NCBI GenBank assembly: GCA_936941155.1 | Contig: CAKZJE010000034.1 | Location: 1 to 64,000 of the forward strand | Direction: 5' to 3' | Origin: an uncultured Methylomonas sp. | Lineage (GTDB): Bacteria; Pseudomonadota; Gammaproteobacteria; Methylococcales; Methylomonadaceae | DNA length: 64,000 nucleotides | Shown: positions 56,146 to 64,000 of the stretch, piece after piece | Layout of the letters: the number at the start of each line of letters is the position of its first letter | Position numbering within the stretch: position 1 is the stretch's first letter | The notes under the pieces: model-generated | Database searches by the model: none | What the model was told of the DNA's origin: nothing | Seen by the model: the letters and a program-made list of their open reading frames with translations, nothing else | Program-made: the position numbers and the translations under genes

Positions 56146-57303
56146 ATGCGATTAAAGAAAAAAATCATTATCGCGGAAACGCAAATCGGCTTGTTGTTTA
56201 AAGAGCAACAATTCAACAAAACTTTATCCGCCGGTGTGCATTCGTTTTGGGATTGGAAAAATCAATACCAAGTGCAAATCATCAACATCACCGACACCTT
56301 GCAAGAAAACATTAGCAAAGAGATTTTGCATTTAGCCGCCGTGCATCCTGAAGCGTTTGCGCCTGTATTGACACAATGGGAAACCGGTGAGCAGGAAGTC
56401 GGTTTAATCTATCAAAACAAGGTGTTAAAGGATATTAAAGCACCCGGACAACGCGGCGCGTATTGGAAAACCAATCAAGAAATTCAGATTGAAAAAGTTG
56501 ATATTTCCGAAGAATTTACCTTGCCGAAAAAAATGGCAGCGTTATTAGCCAATGTTAAAAATGAGCCATTGCGCTCAGCAGTTACCACAGCCATGATTAT
56601 GGCAACCGTGCCGGAAAATCACGTCGGTTTTTTAAATGTGGATGGCGAAACCATCAGCACGTTAGCGACCGGAACACATGTGTGGTGGCGGTTTAATCGC
56701 AATATCACAGTCACTTTGTATGATGGTCGTTTGCAAAACATGGAAGTGAACGGACAGGAAATTTTGACCAAAGATCGCGTGAGTTTACGGGTGAATTTAT
56801 CAGCAACCTGGCAAATCAAACATGCAGAAGTGGTGAAAGCGCAATTAGCCGATGCGAAAGATTTTTTATATCGCGAATTGCAATTAGCTTTGCGCACGAT
56901 TGTCAGTACGCAAACCTTGGATGAATTGTTAGCGGATAAAAATTCCTTGAATAAACAAGTGTTAGCGATTGTGGCGGATAAAGCGGCGGCGTATGGCATT
57001 GAAGTGAAAACCGTCGGGGCGCGGGATATTGTGTTGCCGGGGGAAATGAAGGCGATTTTAACGCAAGTGGTGGAGGCACAAAAATTGGCGGAGGCGAATT
57101 TGATTAAACGCCAAGAAGAAACCCAAGCCACGCGCTCCTTGCATAACACCGCGAAAGTGATGGAAGGAAATCCGGTGTTATTGCGTTTGAAAGAGTTGGA
57201 GATTTTGGAAAAGATTACCGCGCGGATTAATACCTTGAATGTGTACGGCGGCTTAGATGGCGTGATGAATGATATGGTGCGCTTAACTGAGCGGGGAAAA
57301 TAG
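56146..57303 (+). CDS. Slipin-family SPFH/Band-7 protein
   Basis: 385 residues from the ATG at 56146 (GGAG site; a longer frame would run back into the RNA region). SPFH domain covers about 150-340: NHVGFLNVDGETISTLATGTHVWW, LQNMEVNGQEILTKDRVSLRVNLSATWQ, and VKTVGARDIVLPGEMKAILTQVVEAQKLAEANLIKRQEE. An N-terminal half-repeat (IIIAETQIGLLFKEQQF) precedes it. This variant lacks a membrane helix, unlike typical slipins. Burroughs and Aravind (2016) linked such Band-7 proteins with tRNA-like RNAs and RtcB in RNA-repair systems; here two tRNA-like RNAs lie upstream. Confidence 0.88.
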   Translation: MRLKKKIIIAETQIGLLFKEQQFNKTLSAGVHSFWDWKNQYQVQIINITDTLQENISKEILHLAAVHPEAFAPVLTQWETGEQEVGLIYQNKVLKDIKAPGQRGAYWKTNQEIQIEKVDISEEFTLPKKMAALLANVKNEPLRSAVTTAMIMATVPENHVGFLNVDGETISTLATGTHVWWRFNRNITVTLYDGRLQNMEVNGQEILTKDRVSLRVNLSATWQIKHAEVVKAQLADAKDFLYRELQLALRTIVSTQTLDELLADKNSLNKQVLAIVADKAAAYGIEVKTVGARDIVLPGEMKAILTQVVEAQKLAEANLIKRQEETQATRSLHNTAKVMEGNPVLLRLKELEILEKITARINTLNVYGGLDGVMNDMVRLTERGK

Positions 57304-57306
57304 ATG

Positions 57307-57345
57307 ACAAGGTGAGTGAAAAGTTAGACTCACCTTGTAGTTTTT
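57307..57345 (+). terminator. Terminator of the slipin gene
   Basis: ACAAGGTGAGT / ACTCACCTTGT, 11 perfect pairs, followed by AGTTTTTG. Confidence 0.92.
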
Positions 57346-57384
57346 GTGTTGAAGTTTTTACTCGATTTTCGCATGAAATTTTTC

Positions 57385-57402
57385 AAGACGACTGGTCGTC
57401 TT
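57385..57402. repeat. Family B palindrome, copy 7
   Basis: AAGACGACTGGTCGTCTT, flanked by TTTTTC and GAAAAA. Confidence 0.85.
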
Positions 57403-57457
57403 GAAAAATTTAGTAAAATAAAATGCTGCGGTGGTCAATGAAGACTGAGTAAAAAAC

Positions 57458-57555
57458 GTGCATGAAATAATCTCGACAACGGTAGCTGCGAATTCATTCG
57501 CACAGTGCGGATAAATCCGCACCTACACCAAATAAACCAGCATATGCACGTTCCT
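57458..57555. repeat. Family D repeat, copy 5
   Basis: AACGTGCATGAAATAATCTC, the two hairpins, CACCTACACCAAATAAACCA and GCATATGCACGTTCCT. Confidence 0.8.
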
Positions 57556-57677
57556 AAATGAAAATCGGAGCTACAGACGCGCCTTACGCCTTGTGATTAG
57601 CCGTTGCGTTATTGTCGGCATTTGGTCTTTAATTCCATGCAAATGACACCCTTTTGAAAGAATCTTAGCCACTTACT

Positions 57678-58259
57678 ATGATACCTAGTTCACTCTCCTT
57701 AACGCAACAAGCTCAGAAAATTTTAGAAGCACACCTTAGCAATGGAGACATCGCAATAGATGCCTTTGCAGGCAATGGGCAAGACAGTTTATTTTTAGTG
57801 CAACAAGTGATGCCTGATGGTTTGGTTTATTGTTTTGATATTTCACAAACTGCACTTCAAGCAATCCATAATCGCCTTTGCGATGCAGATTTGCGCGAGT
57901 TTGCATTGTTAAATCAGCATAGCCATGCAGAAATGTTAGAACATATTGCGCCGGAGCATCATGGCAACATCAATGCGATTATGTTCAAGTTCGGCTATTT
58001 GTCGAGCGGCGATAAAAGAATTATTACGCAATCTGATTCCACACGACTTGCTTTAAATGCGGCGATAGAATTATTGGCAACGGATGGAATTTTAACGATT
58101 TTGGTGTATCCAGAACCTCAAAGTGGCGACCGCGAAATTGCAGATGTCACAAACTGGTGTTATCAACTTCATCCTGACTCTTTCGACGTTAAAATCATGT
58201 ACAGTTCGGAACACAAGGCGCGACTTTTTGTGGTGCAAAAAATAATACTCACCAAGTAG
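57678..58259 (+). CDS. MnmM/YtqB-like tRNA methyltransferase
   Basis: 193 residues. SAM-binding fold with DAFAGNGQDSLFL (AdoMet motif I), FDIS, and the family's IMFKFGYLSSGDKRIITQ (NLGYLPGGDK-like) motif. These proteins methylate 5-aminomethyl-2-thiouridine in tRNA wobble positions in organisms that lack MnmC; that assignment is from the family, not shown here. Alone on the plus strand. Confidence 0.82.
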   Translation: MIPSSLSLTQQAQKILEAHLSNGDIAIDAFAGNGQDSLFLVQQVMPDGLVYCFDISQTALQAIHNRLCDADLREFALLNQHSHAEMLEHIAPEHHGNINAIMFKFGYLSSGDKRIITQSDSTRLALNAAIELLATDGILTILVYPEPQSGDREIADVTNWCYQLHPDSFDVKIMYSSEHKARLFVVQKIILTK

Positions 58260-58434
58260 GGAAAACGTGGGCAAAAAAGCGAGCTCAAAAGTTGAGAGGG
58301 TTATGTTTGTAAATGACGCGTAGTTTTTGAGCCGTGTTCTTATTCGATTGAATAAGTTGTTAAAATGATGTTAAAAAATATAGCCTGTGTGGTTACAATT
58401 CATTGCTTAATCGAGTATAAATAGTAGACTTGTT

Positions 58435-58593
58435 TTAACTTTACTAATCAAGCAGTTATAAAAAAGTCAATTTAAAAAGTATCCTTTTAAACTGTTGATT
58501 TTATTATCTGCTGGAGTACAAAACATGTTTTGCACTCCAGTTTTTGAACTATAACACTTTGATATATAAGAATACTTTGTTAAAAAAAGTCTA
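58435..58593. mobile_element. MITE family 1, copy 1
   Basis: Ends TAGACTTGTTTTAAC and GTTAAAAAAAGTCTA are inverted repeats beginning with TA. An inner palindrome CTGGAGTACAAAACATGTTT, TGCACTCCAG is present. It is matched in inverted orientation by 59367-59534, so two inverted copies flank the BLUF gene. Confidence 0.85.
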
Positions 58594-58629
58594 TTTATAA
58601 ACAAGTATTTACCATATTAGGAAAACAAA

Positions 58630-59073
58630 ATGGCACTGATACATTTAATCTATATCAGCTCTGCAATCAAAGAGCAAACTGATGCTGAGCTGGATGCAAT
58701 TCTGGAATACTCTGTTCTTCGCAATAAACAAAACAAGTTGACTGGCATGTTGTTATACGCTGGCGGGAACTTTTTGCAAGTGCTTGAGGGGGAGGAAAAA
58801 GATGTTGATGCAGCCTTTGCTAGAATTGAAAAAGATACTCGACATCACGGAATTATCATCATAGATCGCGAAACTATTCCATTCCGCAGTTTTGAAAAAT
58901 GGCACATGGGTTTTCATCGGATTAAGGCGCAGGATGCTGTGAATCATCCAGGCTACGCACCTTTTTTTGAAAACGGTTTTAATCCTGAAAAATTAGGTAT
59001 TTTTAAAAGAGAGGCTTTTGGTGTTTTATTAACGTTTGCAGAATCTTATAGGGATAAACCGCATTTACGTTGA
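58630..59073 (+). CDS. BLUF-domain blue-light sensor protein
   Basis: 147 residues. BLUF domain binds FAD; the light-active Tyr8 (IHLIYIS), Gln50 (NFLQVLEG) and Asn32 (RNKQNKLTGML) are all in place. The domain covers about 1-95; the tail (GFNPEKLGIFKREAFGVLLTFAESYRDK) is short and holds no known output domain, so it probably signals by protein contact. Sits between two inverted MITE copies. Confidence 0.93.
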   Translation: MALIHLIYISSAIKEQTDAELDAILEYSVLRNKQNKLTGMLLYAGGNFLQVLEGEEKDVDAAFARIEKDTRHHGIIIIDRETIPFRSFEKWHMGFHRIKAQDAVNHPGYAPFFENGFNPEKLGIFKREAFGVLLTFAESYRDKPHLR

Positions 59074-59247
59074 AAACATTAGGCGGCATTGTTATTGCGT
59101 CATTGCACAAGCGTTGAGTATGTTCAAAATATACGCGGTAAGTAGCTGAGAAAAAGTTTCAAGGCATTGCGAAATACTGGAGGACAGGCTTTGCCTGACA
59201 TTGCAAGCAAAGCTTGCACTCCGACATACCGAAAAACTTTTGTTTAA

Positions 59248-59821
59248 TTACTTACTAATAACTTTCAAAATATCCATTCGCCCATGCAAAATCGGCACAA
59301 CGTCAAGTTCTTCACGACAACGGTAGAAAATAAGATGTTGTCGCATTTGAAAACTACGCAAACCAATAGACTTGTTTTAACAAAGTATTCTTATATATCA
59401 AGCTGTTATAGTTAAAAAACTGGAGTGCAAAACATGTTTTGTACTCCAGCAGATAATAAAATCAACAGTTTAAAAGAATATTTTTCAAATTGATTTTTTT
59501 ATAACTGATTGATTAGTAAAGTTAAAAAAGTTTAGTAGCTAAGTCGTCTCTTTTTTTGCCCAGCTTAGGCGAAAGAACCAAATGTTCCAATCCGACTTCC
59601 ATATCCGCAAGATAATTTTGCGTTTGTCGTTTTACCCATGTTGTCAAACTGTAAGCTTTTATTTTCCGCAAATCTTCTTGCGAGGCGGGAGTCCATTCTT
59701 CGTGCAGTTGCATAAAGCACAAGGATTCGCGCACCACTTCGGTAGCATCGTTATAAAGTTTGCTGACGACTTTGGTGTTGACCATTTCTTCAAGTTGCCC
59801 GGTTAATGATATTTGATGTGA
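59248..59821 (-). pseudogene. parDE toxin-antitoxin remnant split by a MITE
   Basis: Minus-strand pieces: a ParD-like segment (ISLTGQLEEMVNTKVVSKLY, then DATEVVRESLCFMQLHEEW) with no start codon, fused to ParE-like IKAYSLTTWVKRQTQNYLAD ... KLGKKRDDLAT. A MITE then interrupts, and ParE continues as GLRSFQMRQHLIFYRCREEL, then PILHGRMDILKVIS. Removing the MITE with one TA joins DLAT-I-GLRSF in frame, so the insertion broke a real parE gene. The parD start is lost, where an in-frame TAA and a TGTGTCCGG IS end adjoin. Confidence 0.85.
59367..59534. mobile_element. MITE family 1, copy 2, inserted in parE
   Basis: Inverted copy of 58435-58593, bounded by TA dinucleotides (59367-59368 and 59533-59534), i.e. 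a TA target duplication. About 166 bp; the ends are TAGACTTGTTTTAAC and its inverted partner. Confidence 0.9.
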
Positions 59822-59870
59822 TTACACTAAACCGGACACACAACTTAAAATACGCTAAACAATTAAACAG

Positions 59871-60146
59871 TTGATAAACTTGATTCAAACTGAGTTTGAC
59901 AAAGGTCGTAAAATCTACGGCACGCGCCGTATCAAACAAGCATTAGCACAGCAAGAAGTCATTGTCAGCCGACCGAGAATTGGTCGGTTGATGGCTGAAT
60001 TGGGCTTGGCTTGCAAAGTGAAACGCACAACAAAGCGACTACAAATTCGAAGCATGATTTGCCGATTGCCGAAAATCATCTAAAACGCGAGTCTACAGTC
60101 GCCAATCCAAATCAGGTTTTCGTTGGCGATATCAGCTATATTTCAA
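59871..60146 (+). pseudogene. IS3-family transposase OrfB fragment
   Basis: LIQTEFDKGRKIYGTRRIKQ, then RPRIGRLMAELGLACKVKRTTK, then (after a one-base deletion near 60030) NSKHDLPIAENHLKRE and NQVFVGDISYI. That is the start of an IS3-type OrfB integrase up to the first catalytic Asp. It is frameshifted, lacks OrfA and the rest of OrfB, and is cut by a MITE at 60147. Confidence 0.85.
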
Positions 60147-60409
60147 CAGCAATTCTCATTATGACAACTCATTTATAATCAAATAGATAAGACAATGGGA
60201 TTTTTAATTTAGCCATTTTCAACCGCAATCAATGCTTAAATTATGTTTGCATTGATTAAGTTCTGAACAAAAAAGTCTCTTTATTCAAAAAATGAGTTAT
60301 TTTGGCGAATATATTTAATTCTATAAACTCACTTTAAAGGCTAAGATTAAAAAGTAATTGTTTGTTTTTCAATTAGTTACTTAACAGAAGTTCATAATGA
60401 GAATTGCTG
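60147..60409. mobile_element. MITE family 2
   Basis: Perfect 18-bp terminal inverted repeats CAGCAATTCTCATTATGA / TCATAATGAGAATTGCTG enclose about 260 bp with no gene. It interrupts the IS3 fragment. Confidence 0.85.
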
Positions 60410-60459
60410 GTGTGTCCGAAAAAGTGTTGACATATCAAAATAACGGATAAAACAATTTT

Positions 60460-60486
60460 GTAGAAACGCGATTAATCGCGTTTCTA
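60460..60486. repeat. Family C palindrome variant, copy 4
   Basis: GTAGAAACGCGATTAATCGC, GTTTCTAT: same outline as GTAGAGACGCAA palindromes with changed arm bases. Confidence 0.6.
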
Positions 60487-60639
60487 TGGCAATATGAATA
60501 GATGATTTTCGCGCCACTCAATCGGGTTTGCGTAACATCTACTATCGACTTACACTTTCCGCATCCACTTTAAAGAACAGAATCGTTTAAAATGCGCGTT
60601 GAAAACTCGATTAACGAACAATAACACAGGAGATAATCA

Positions 60640-61677
60640 ATGATTAGTGCAGGTATTGTGGGCGGAACAGGCTACACGGGCGTAGAGTTGTTGCGAATTT
60701 TATCGTTACATCCAGAAGTGGAAGTGACAAAAGTGACTTCGCGTTCTGATGACGGCAAGCGTGTGGACGCGCTGTATCCGAGTTTACGCGGTTTGTGCAA
60801 TGCTGTCTTTTCCATCCCCGATGTTGAAAACTTAGCCGATTGCGATGTGGTGTTTTTTGCTACACCTAATGGCACAGCGATGTTAATGGCAGAGCAACTG
60901 CTAGCGCGTGGCGTAAAAGTCATTGATTTATCAGCTGATTTTAGATTGAAAGATGCAAAAGAATGGCAACATTGGTATGGCATGGAGCACGCTTGCCCTG
61001 ATTTGATTCAAGAAGCGGTGTATGGTTTGCCTGAAGTCAATCGTGAAGCGATTAAAAAAACTAACTTGTTAGCGTGTCCGGGCTGTTATCCAACCGCAGT
61101 ACAGTTAGGTTTTTTACCGTTGATTGAAAATGGCTTGATTGACGTGCAACATTTGATTGCCGATGTAAAATCAGGCGTGAGTGGGGCAGGGCGTAAAGCG
61201 GAACTGGCAACGTTAATGAGTGAAACGGGCGAAAGTTTTAAAGCGTATGCGGTGGCAGGTCACAGACATTTGCCGGAAATCAAACAAGGATTGGCTTTAG
61301 CCGCACAGCAAGCGGTCGGATTGACCTTTGTGCCGCATTTATTACCGATGATTCGCGGAATTCATGCAACTTTATACGCGCCATTGCAAACGGAAAGCAA
61401 ACTTGCAGAGATTCAAAATTTGTTTGAAGTGCGTTATGCACAAGAGCACTTTGTGGATGTGTTGCCACTAGGTTCGCATCCTGATACGCGCAATGTGCGT
61501 GGCAGCAATAATTGCCAAATCGCGCTGTTTCAACCGCAAGGCGAAAACACGTTGGTGATTTTGTCTGTGATAGATAATTTGGTGAAAGGTGCGGCGGGGC
61601 AGGCGGTGCAAAATATGAATTTGATGTTTGGTTTTGCAGAAAATGAAGGTTTACATACGGTGGCATTGTATCCTTAA
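60640..61677 (+). CDS. argC: N-acetyl-gamma-glutamyl-phosphate reductase
   Basis: 345 residues. NADPH-dependent third step of arginine synthesis. N-terminal nucleotide-binding [13 protein letters not shown], active-site [12 protein letters not shown] (Cys149), and HRHLPEIKQ. Full length, with GGAGA ribosome site upstream. No other arg genes near. Confidence 0.97.
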   Translation: MISAGIVGGTGYTGVELLRILSLHPEVEVTKVTSRSDDGKRVDALYPSLRGLCNAVFSIPDVENLADCDVVFFATPNGTAMLMAEQLLARGVKVIDLSADFRLKDAKEWQHWYGMEHACPDLIQEAVYGLPEVNREAIKKTNLLACPGCYPTAVQLGFLPLIENGLIDVQHLIADVKSGVSGAGRKAELATLMSETGESFKAYAVAGHRHLPEIKQGLALAAQQAVGLTFVPHLLPMIRGIHATLYAPLQTESKLAEIQNLFEVRYAQEHFVDVLPLGSHPDTRNVRGSNNCQIALFQPQGENTLVILSVIDNLVKGAAGQAVQNMNLMFGFAENEGLHTVALYP

Positions 61678-61751
61678 AAACTGCGTGGAGAGGTTGCACT
61701 GCGAAAACACCACATCAACTTAAGTTCTTGAGCATAAGTTTTCATGTATAA

Positions 61752-61784
61752 AAACCTTCCAGGTCTTAGAGACCTGGAAGGTTT
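61752..61784. repeat. Family A palindrome, copy 7 (variant)
   Basis: AAACCTTCCAGG ... CCTGGAAGGTTT with a TCTTAGAGA centre, intergenic. Confidence 0.8.
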
Positions 61785-61930
61785 AGGTGATAAAAATTTT
61801 GTTTAACTACTTATAGGTTTTGTCATAGGTTTTAGGGTAAAAAACGACTTCCGGTTGTGAGACTGGAAGTCGTCAATAAGTTTAATGCCGGAAAACTTTT
61901 TCTTATGTACTGACTACAGAAGGGCAATTA

Positions 61931-62665
61931 ATGAAAATAGAAATAGAAGAACAAATCAAAAAAATTATTGAAAGCTCATTTGAAATTGAAGAAATCGAAG
62001 AAGTGCCAGAGTTAGATGATGAACGTTTAGTGTTTGGCAGCAAGGGCTTAAGTTTTGAGGCGACAGTCGTTTATGTGGTGCTAAGAGGCACGAATCAAAT
62101 TTTGAATAAACACAGTGAAATTACCTTGGCAAAAATCCGCATTGCTTATTTTTGTTTGATCGCTGAAATTGTCAATCCGTTAGGCGGCGTAGTGAGGCAA
62201 GCGCATGATGATGGGGTGTACATTTTTTTTCAGGGTAAAAATCAAGATACGCTCAATAGTGCTGTTAAAGCAGCTATGAAAATCAAATATATGCTGGGCA
62301 ATGATTATTCCAGAGTGAAAAAGTTATTTGAAAGTTATGATGCGGTGAATTTTGCGATTGGGATTGATGATGGCACGGTGTTATGCGTCAAGCTGGGGAG
62401 TTTGCAATCGCCGCTCGGTGGTTTGGTGTGGAGTGGCGAGGTGTTGAATATAGCGATGGAAATTGCGAATAAATTGGAAGCTCCTAATCACATCGGTGTT
62501 TCAGAATTGGTGCATTACAACTTAACGGATGCGGTGAAATATAACAAAGGGCGCGATAAGCAAGGCAATGAGAAGTTGATTGAAATATGGCGGTCGGCTA
62601 GTTTTGATTATAACGAGATGGAACAAACTTATTATTCGACTTCCTTTTTTTGGACGGTGACGTAA
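61931..62665 (+). CDS. Degenerate class III nucleotide-cyclase-like protein
   Basis: 244 residues. Residues about 40-210 follow the adenylate/guanylate cyclase pattern: FEATVVYVVLRGTN (where active enzymes have DIRGFT), QAHDDGVYIFFQG (GD-type second metal site), FAIGIDDGTVLCVKLGS, and a late SGEVLNIAMEIANKLEAPNHIGVS. The first metal-binding Asp is replaced (VLRG), so catalysis is doubtful; it may be a sensor or pseudo-cyclase. Alone on the plus strand; ends in a family A hairpin with T-run. Confidence 0.65.
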   Translation: MKIEIEEQIKKIIESSFEIEEIEEVPELDDERLVFGSKGLSFEATVVYVVLRGTNQILNKHSEITLAKIRIAYFCLIAEIVNPLGGVVRQAHDDGVYIFFQGKNQDTLNSAVKAAMKIKYMLGNDYSRVKKLFESYDAVNFAIGIDDGTVLCVKLGSLQSPLGGLVWSGEVLNIAMEIANKLEAPNHIGVSELVHYNLTDAVKYNKGRDKQGNEKLIEIWRSASFDYNEMEQTYYSTSFFWTVT

Positions 62666-62676
62666 GTTTCATATTT

Positions 62677-62709
62677 AAACCTTCCAGGTTTTTAAAACCT
62701 GGAAGGTTT
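62677..62709. terminator. Family A palindrome, copy 8, acting as terminator
   Basis: AAACCTTCCAGG ... CCTGGAAGGTTT followed by TTTTTT, located between convergent genes. A dispersed repeat seems to serve as a bidirectional terminator here. Confidence 0.8.
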
Positions 62710-62717
62710 TTTTATGC

Positions 62718-64000
62718 CTAAATCACCACAAAATCAGCATTGGTTAAAGCCGGATGTGTTGTTGTGCCAATCAAGGCAATTTGTACCGCAGCACCCGTGC
62801 CGCTGCCATCTGCATCATAAAACAACGCACCAGAAGTTGTGTCGTAAACCACGAAATCATTCGCATCATGCGCAACCGCGCCAGCTTCTTTCACAAAATT
62901 TGCCGCATTTAATACGCCAACGGTTGTTAGAGCTTTAAAAATGCCATTTTCTAATTTGATGGTGTCATCAATCGGGGTGAAATCGGTGAGGGTGTCAATA
63001 TTTGCTTTGAATGCCGTGTTAAAAATAAAGCTATCTTTGCCAGCACCGCCGCGTAATACGTCGTTACCTGTACCACCATTAAGAATGTCATTCCCGCTGT
63101 TGCCATTCAAAACATCTTTACCAATACCTCCGTTTAGATTGTCGTTGCCTACACCACCATTTAACCTATCATTACCCTTGCCACCGTCTAGGAAATCGTC
63201 ATCTTGGTCGCCATAAAGTGTGTCACTGCCATCGCCACCCTGTAAACTGTCTTTACCATAGCCGCCATACAGTTTATCGTTTCCTGCATTGCCGGATAAA
63301 TTGTCATTCATATTTAAGCCGTAAAGACTATCATCGCCGCTATTGCCAACCAGAATATCGGCTTTGTAACCCCCGACATCGCCATAAAGCTCAAGTGGAA
63401 TAAATGGATTAATGACAATGGCGGTAGGTTCACTACAGACACTTTCAAGATTGCCTAAGCCATCAGTGTAGCTGGCAGTGACAGCGATAGTTTTGCCCAC
63501 TTCATTGGCAGTGACTGTGTAAGTGTTGCCTCTTCCTAACACGGTTGTTCCGGTTTTCCATGTGTAACTGATTGTGCCTAAGCCATCTAAATCAGCTAGG
63601 GTATTGGAGACGCTAAGAAGTTGGTTTTGTTCGGGAGTGGTGTCGTTGAGGGTGACTGTGCCTGTGGGTGAATTATTAACAATCGTTACGCCATCAAAAG
63701 TGTTATCTAAACTGCCATCGCTGTTATAGCGCACTAAGACAAAATCATTCTCTATACCATTGCCATCACCCCAACCCGCTACCAAAACTTTACCATTGTC
63801 TTGTACAGTTACGCTGTTCCCCAGCAATCTGGTTCCGCCAAAGCTATTAGCGGTAATGACTCTCCCATCATTACTAAAGCTATTGTCTAAACTGCCATTG
63901 CTGTTGTAGCGTATTAATGCAAGACTACCACCTCTGTGTCCTGCGACTAAAATTTTACCATCGCTTTGTAACGCTACACTTGAGCCACTATCATCGCTTA
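62718..64000 (-). CDS. Large RTX-type secreted protein, C-terminal part (5' end outside the window)
   Basis: At least 427 codons and open to the right edge, so partial. Order from the edge: delta-60 (DUF5122) repeats (SSVALQSDGKILVAGH, SLALIRYNSNGSLDNSF, then SVTVQDNGKVLVAGWGDG), an Ig-like segment (PTGTVTLNDTTPEQNQLLSV ... NEVGKTIAVTASYTD), then about ten RTX calcium repeats (GNDKLYGGYGKDSLQGGDGS and others). The C-terminal end is AGKDSFIFNTAFKANIDTLT, then DDTIKLENGIFKAL. RTX C-termini are exported by type I secretion and fold in Ca2+. No T1SS genes are in the window. Confidence 0.9.
   Translation of the reverse strand, partial: SDDSGSSVALQSDGKILVAGHRGGSLALIRYNSNGSLDNSFSNDGRVITANSFGGTRLLGNSVTVQDNGKVLVAGWGDGNGIENDFVLVRYNSDGSLDNTFDGVTIVNNSPTGTVTLNDTTPEQNQLLSVSNTLADLDGLGTISYTWKTGTTVLGRGNTYTVTANEVGKTIAVTASYTDGLGNLESVCSEPTAIVINPFIPLELYGDVGGYKADILVGNSGDDSLYGLNMNDNLSGNAGNDKLYGGYGKDSLQGGDGSDTLYGDQDDDFLDGGKGNDRLNGGVGNDNLNGGIGKDVLNGNSGNDILNGGTGNDVLRGGAGKDSFIFNTAFKANIDTLTDFTPIDDTIKLENGIFKALTTVGVLNAANFVKEAGAVAHDANDFVVYDTTSGALFYDADGSGTGAAVQIALIGTTTHPALTNADFVVI

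Overview
The window reads as the chromosome of a low-GC, sulfur-oxidising or methylotroph-like gammaproteobacterium. The Thiotrichales/Beggiatoa type is my best guess, by inference from gene content only. The signs are a form II RuBisCO, a beta-carbonic anhydrase with a SulP transporter, a TusA sulfur carrier, PEP-CTERM proteins, type IV pilus retraction ATPases, a Ser/Thr kinase fused to a formylglycine-enzyme-type domain, and many short dispersed palindromes. There is no rRNA operon, CRISPR array, prophage or replication origin that I can see.

Layout. 0-2 kb: the 5' end of rtcB (minus strand) and divergent rtcR, with a consensus sigma-54 promoter facing rtcB; this is an RNA-repair locus. 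2-6 kb: envelope proteins (an Lpp-like lipoprotein beside an L,D-transpeptidase), phosphoglucomutase and a cupin. 6.2-7.05 kb: an IS5-type insertion sequence with a 4-bp target duplication. 7.1-11.7 kb: three tandem cassettes, each a secretion-signal mini-ORF coupled to an Rpn-family nuclease gene, ending in an intact LamG-domain protein with the same signal peptide. 11.9-16.8 kb: a two-component system divergent from a carbonic anhydrase/SulP/membrane-protein operon. 16.8-18.6 kb: two PEP-CTERM genes with near-identical ends but different cores, each behind a c-di-GMP-I-like riboswitch. 18.6-20 kb: TusA and a tRNA-thiolation-like PP-loop protein. 20.4-23.2 kb: two PilT/PilU ATPases. 23.2-25.3 kb: livHK (the other liv genes, livMGF, are at 42.3-44.8 kb). 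25.7-34.1 kb: a DMT transporter, a lipoprotein, the kinase-FGE protein, tex, and cobB-cobO. 34.3-41.8 kb: a DUF1963-like protein, ispB, and the rplU-rpmA-obgE-proB operon with a two-gene AAA ATPase/DUF4276 defence-like pair inserted. 45.3-54.8 kb: two HD-GYP-type proteins, an outer-membrane protein, cbbM, a TonB-dependent receptor and an ABC exporter. 55.3-57.3 kb: tRNA-Val, then two tandem tRNA-like RNAs and a structured leader in front of a slipin/Band-7 gene. 57.6-60.6 kb: MnmM-like methyltransferase, a BLUF photoreceptor between two inverted MITE copies, a parDE remnant broken by one of those MITEs, and IS3 and second-MITE debris. 60.6-64 kb: argC, a degenerate nucleotide-cyclase-like protein, and the 3' part of a large RTX secreted protein running off the window edge.

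How it works together. Carbon fixation uses CbbM with carbonic anhydrase and a probable bicarbonate/sulfate SulP transporter. c-di-GMP signalling appears three ways: HD-GYP-type proteins, riboswitches on surface proteins, and pili. RNA repair is represented twice, by rtcR/rtcB at the left edge and by the slipin plus tRNA-like RNA module at 55.7 kb. The latter matches the SPFH/Band-7 plus tRNA-like RNA association described for RNA-repair systems by Burroughs and Aravind, and is the most unusual unit here.

The sequence is riddled with repeats. A 33-bp palindrome (family A) occurs eight times and is translated in frame in five reading frames, including between the HRD and DFG motifs of the protein kinase; this resembles the behaviour of Rickettsia palindromic elements. 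Families B, C, D and F are intergenic palindromes, and two MITE families are visible.
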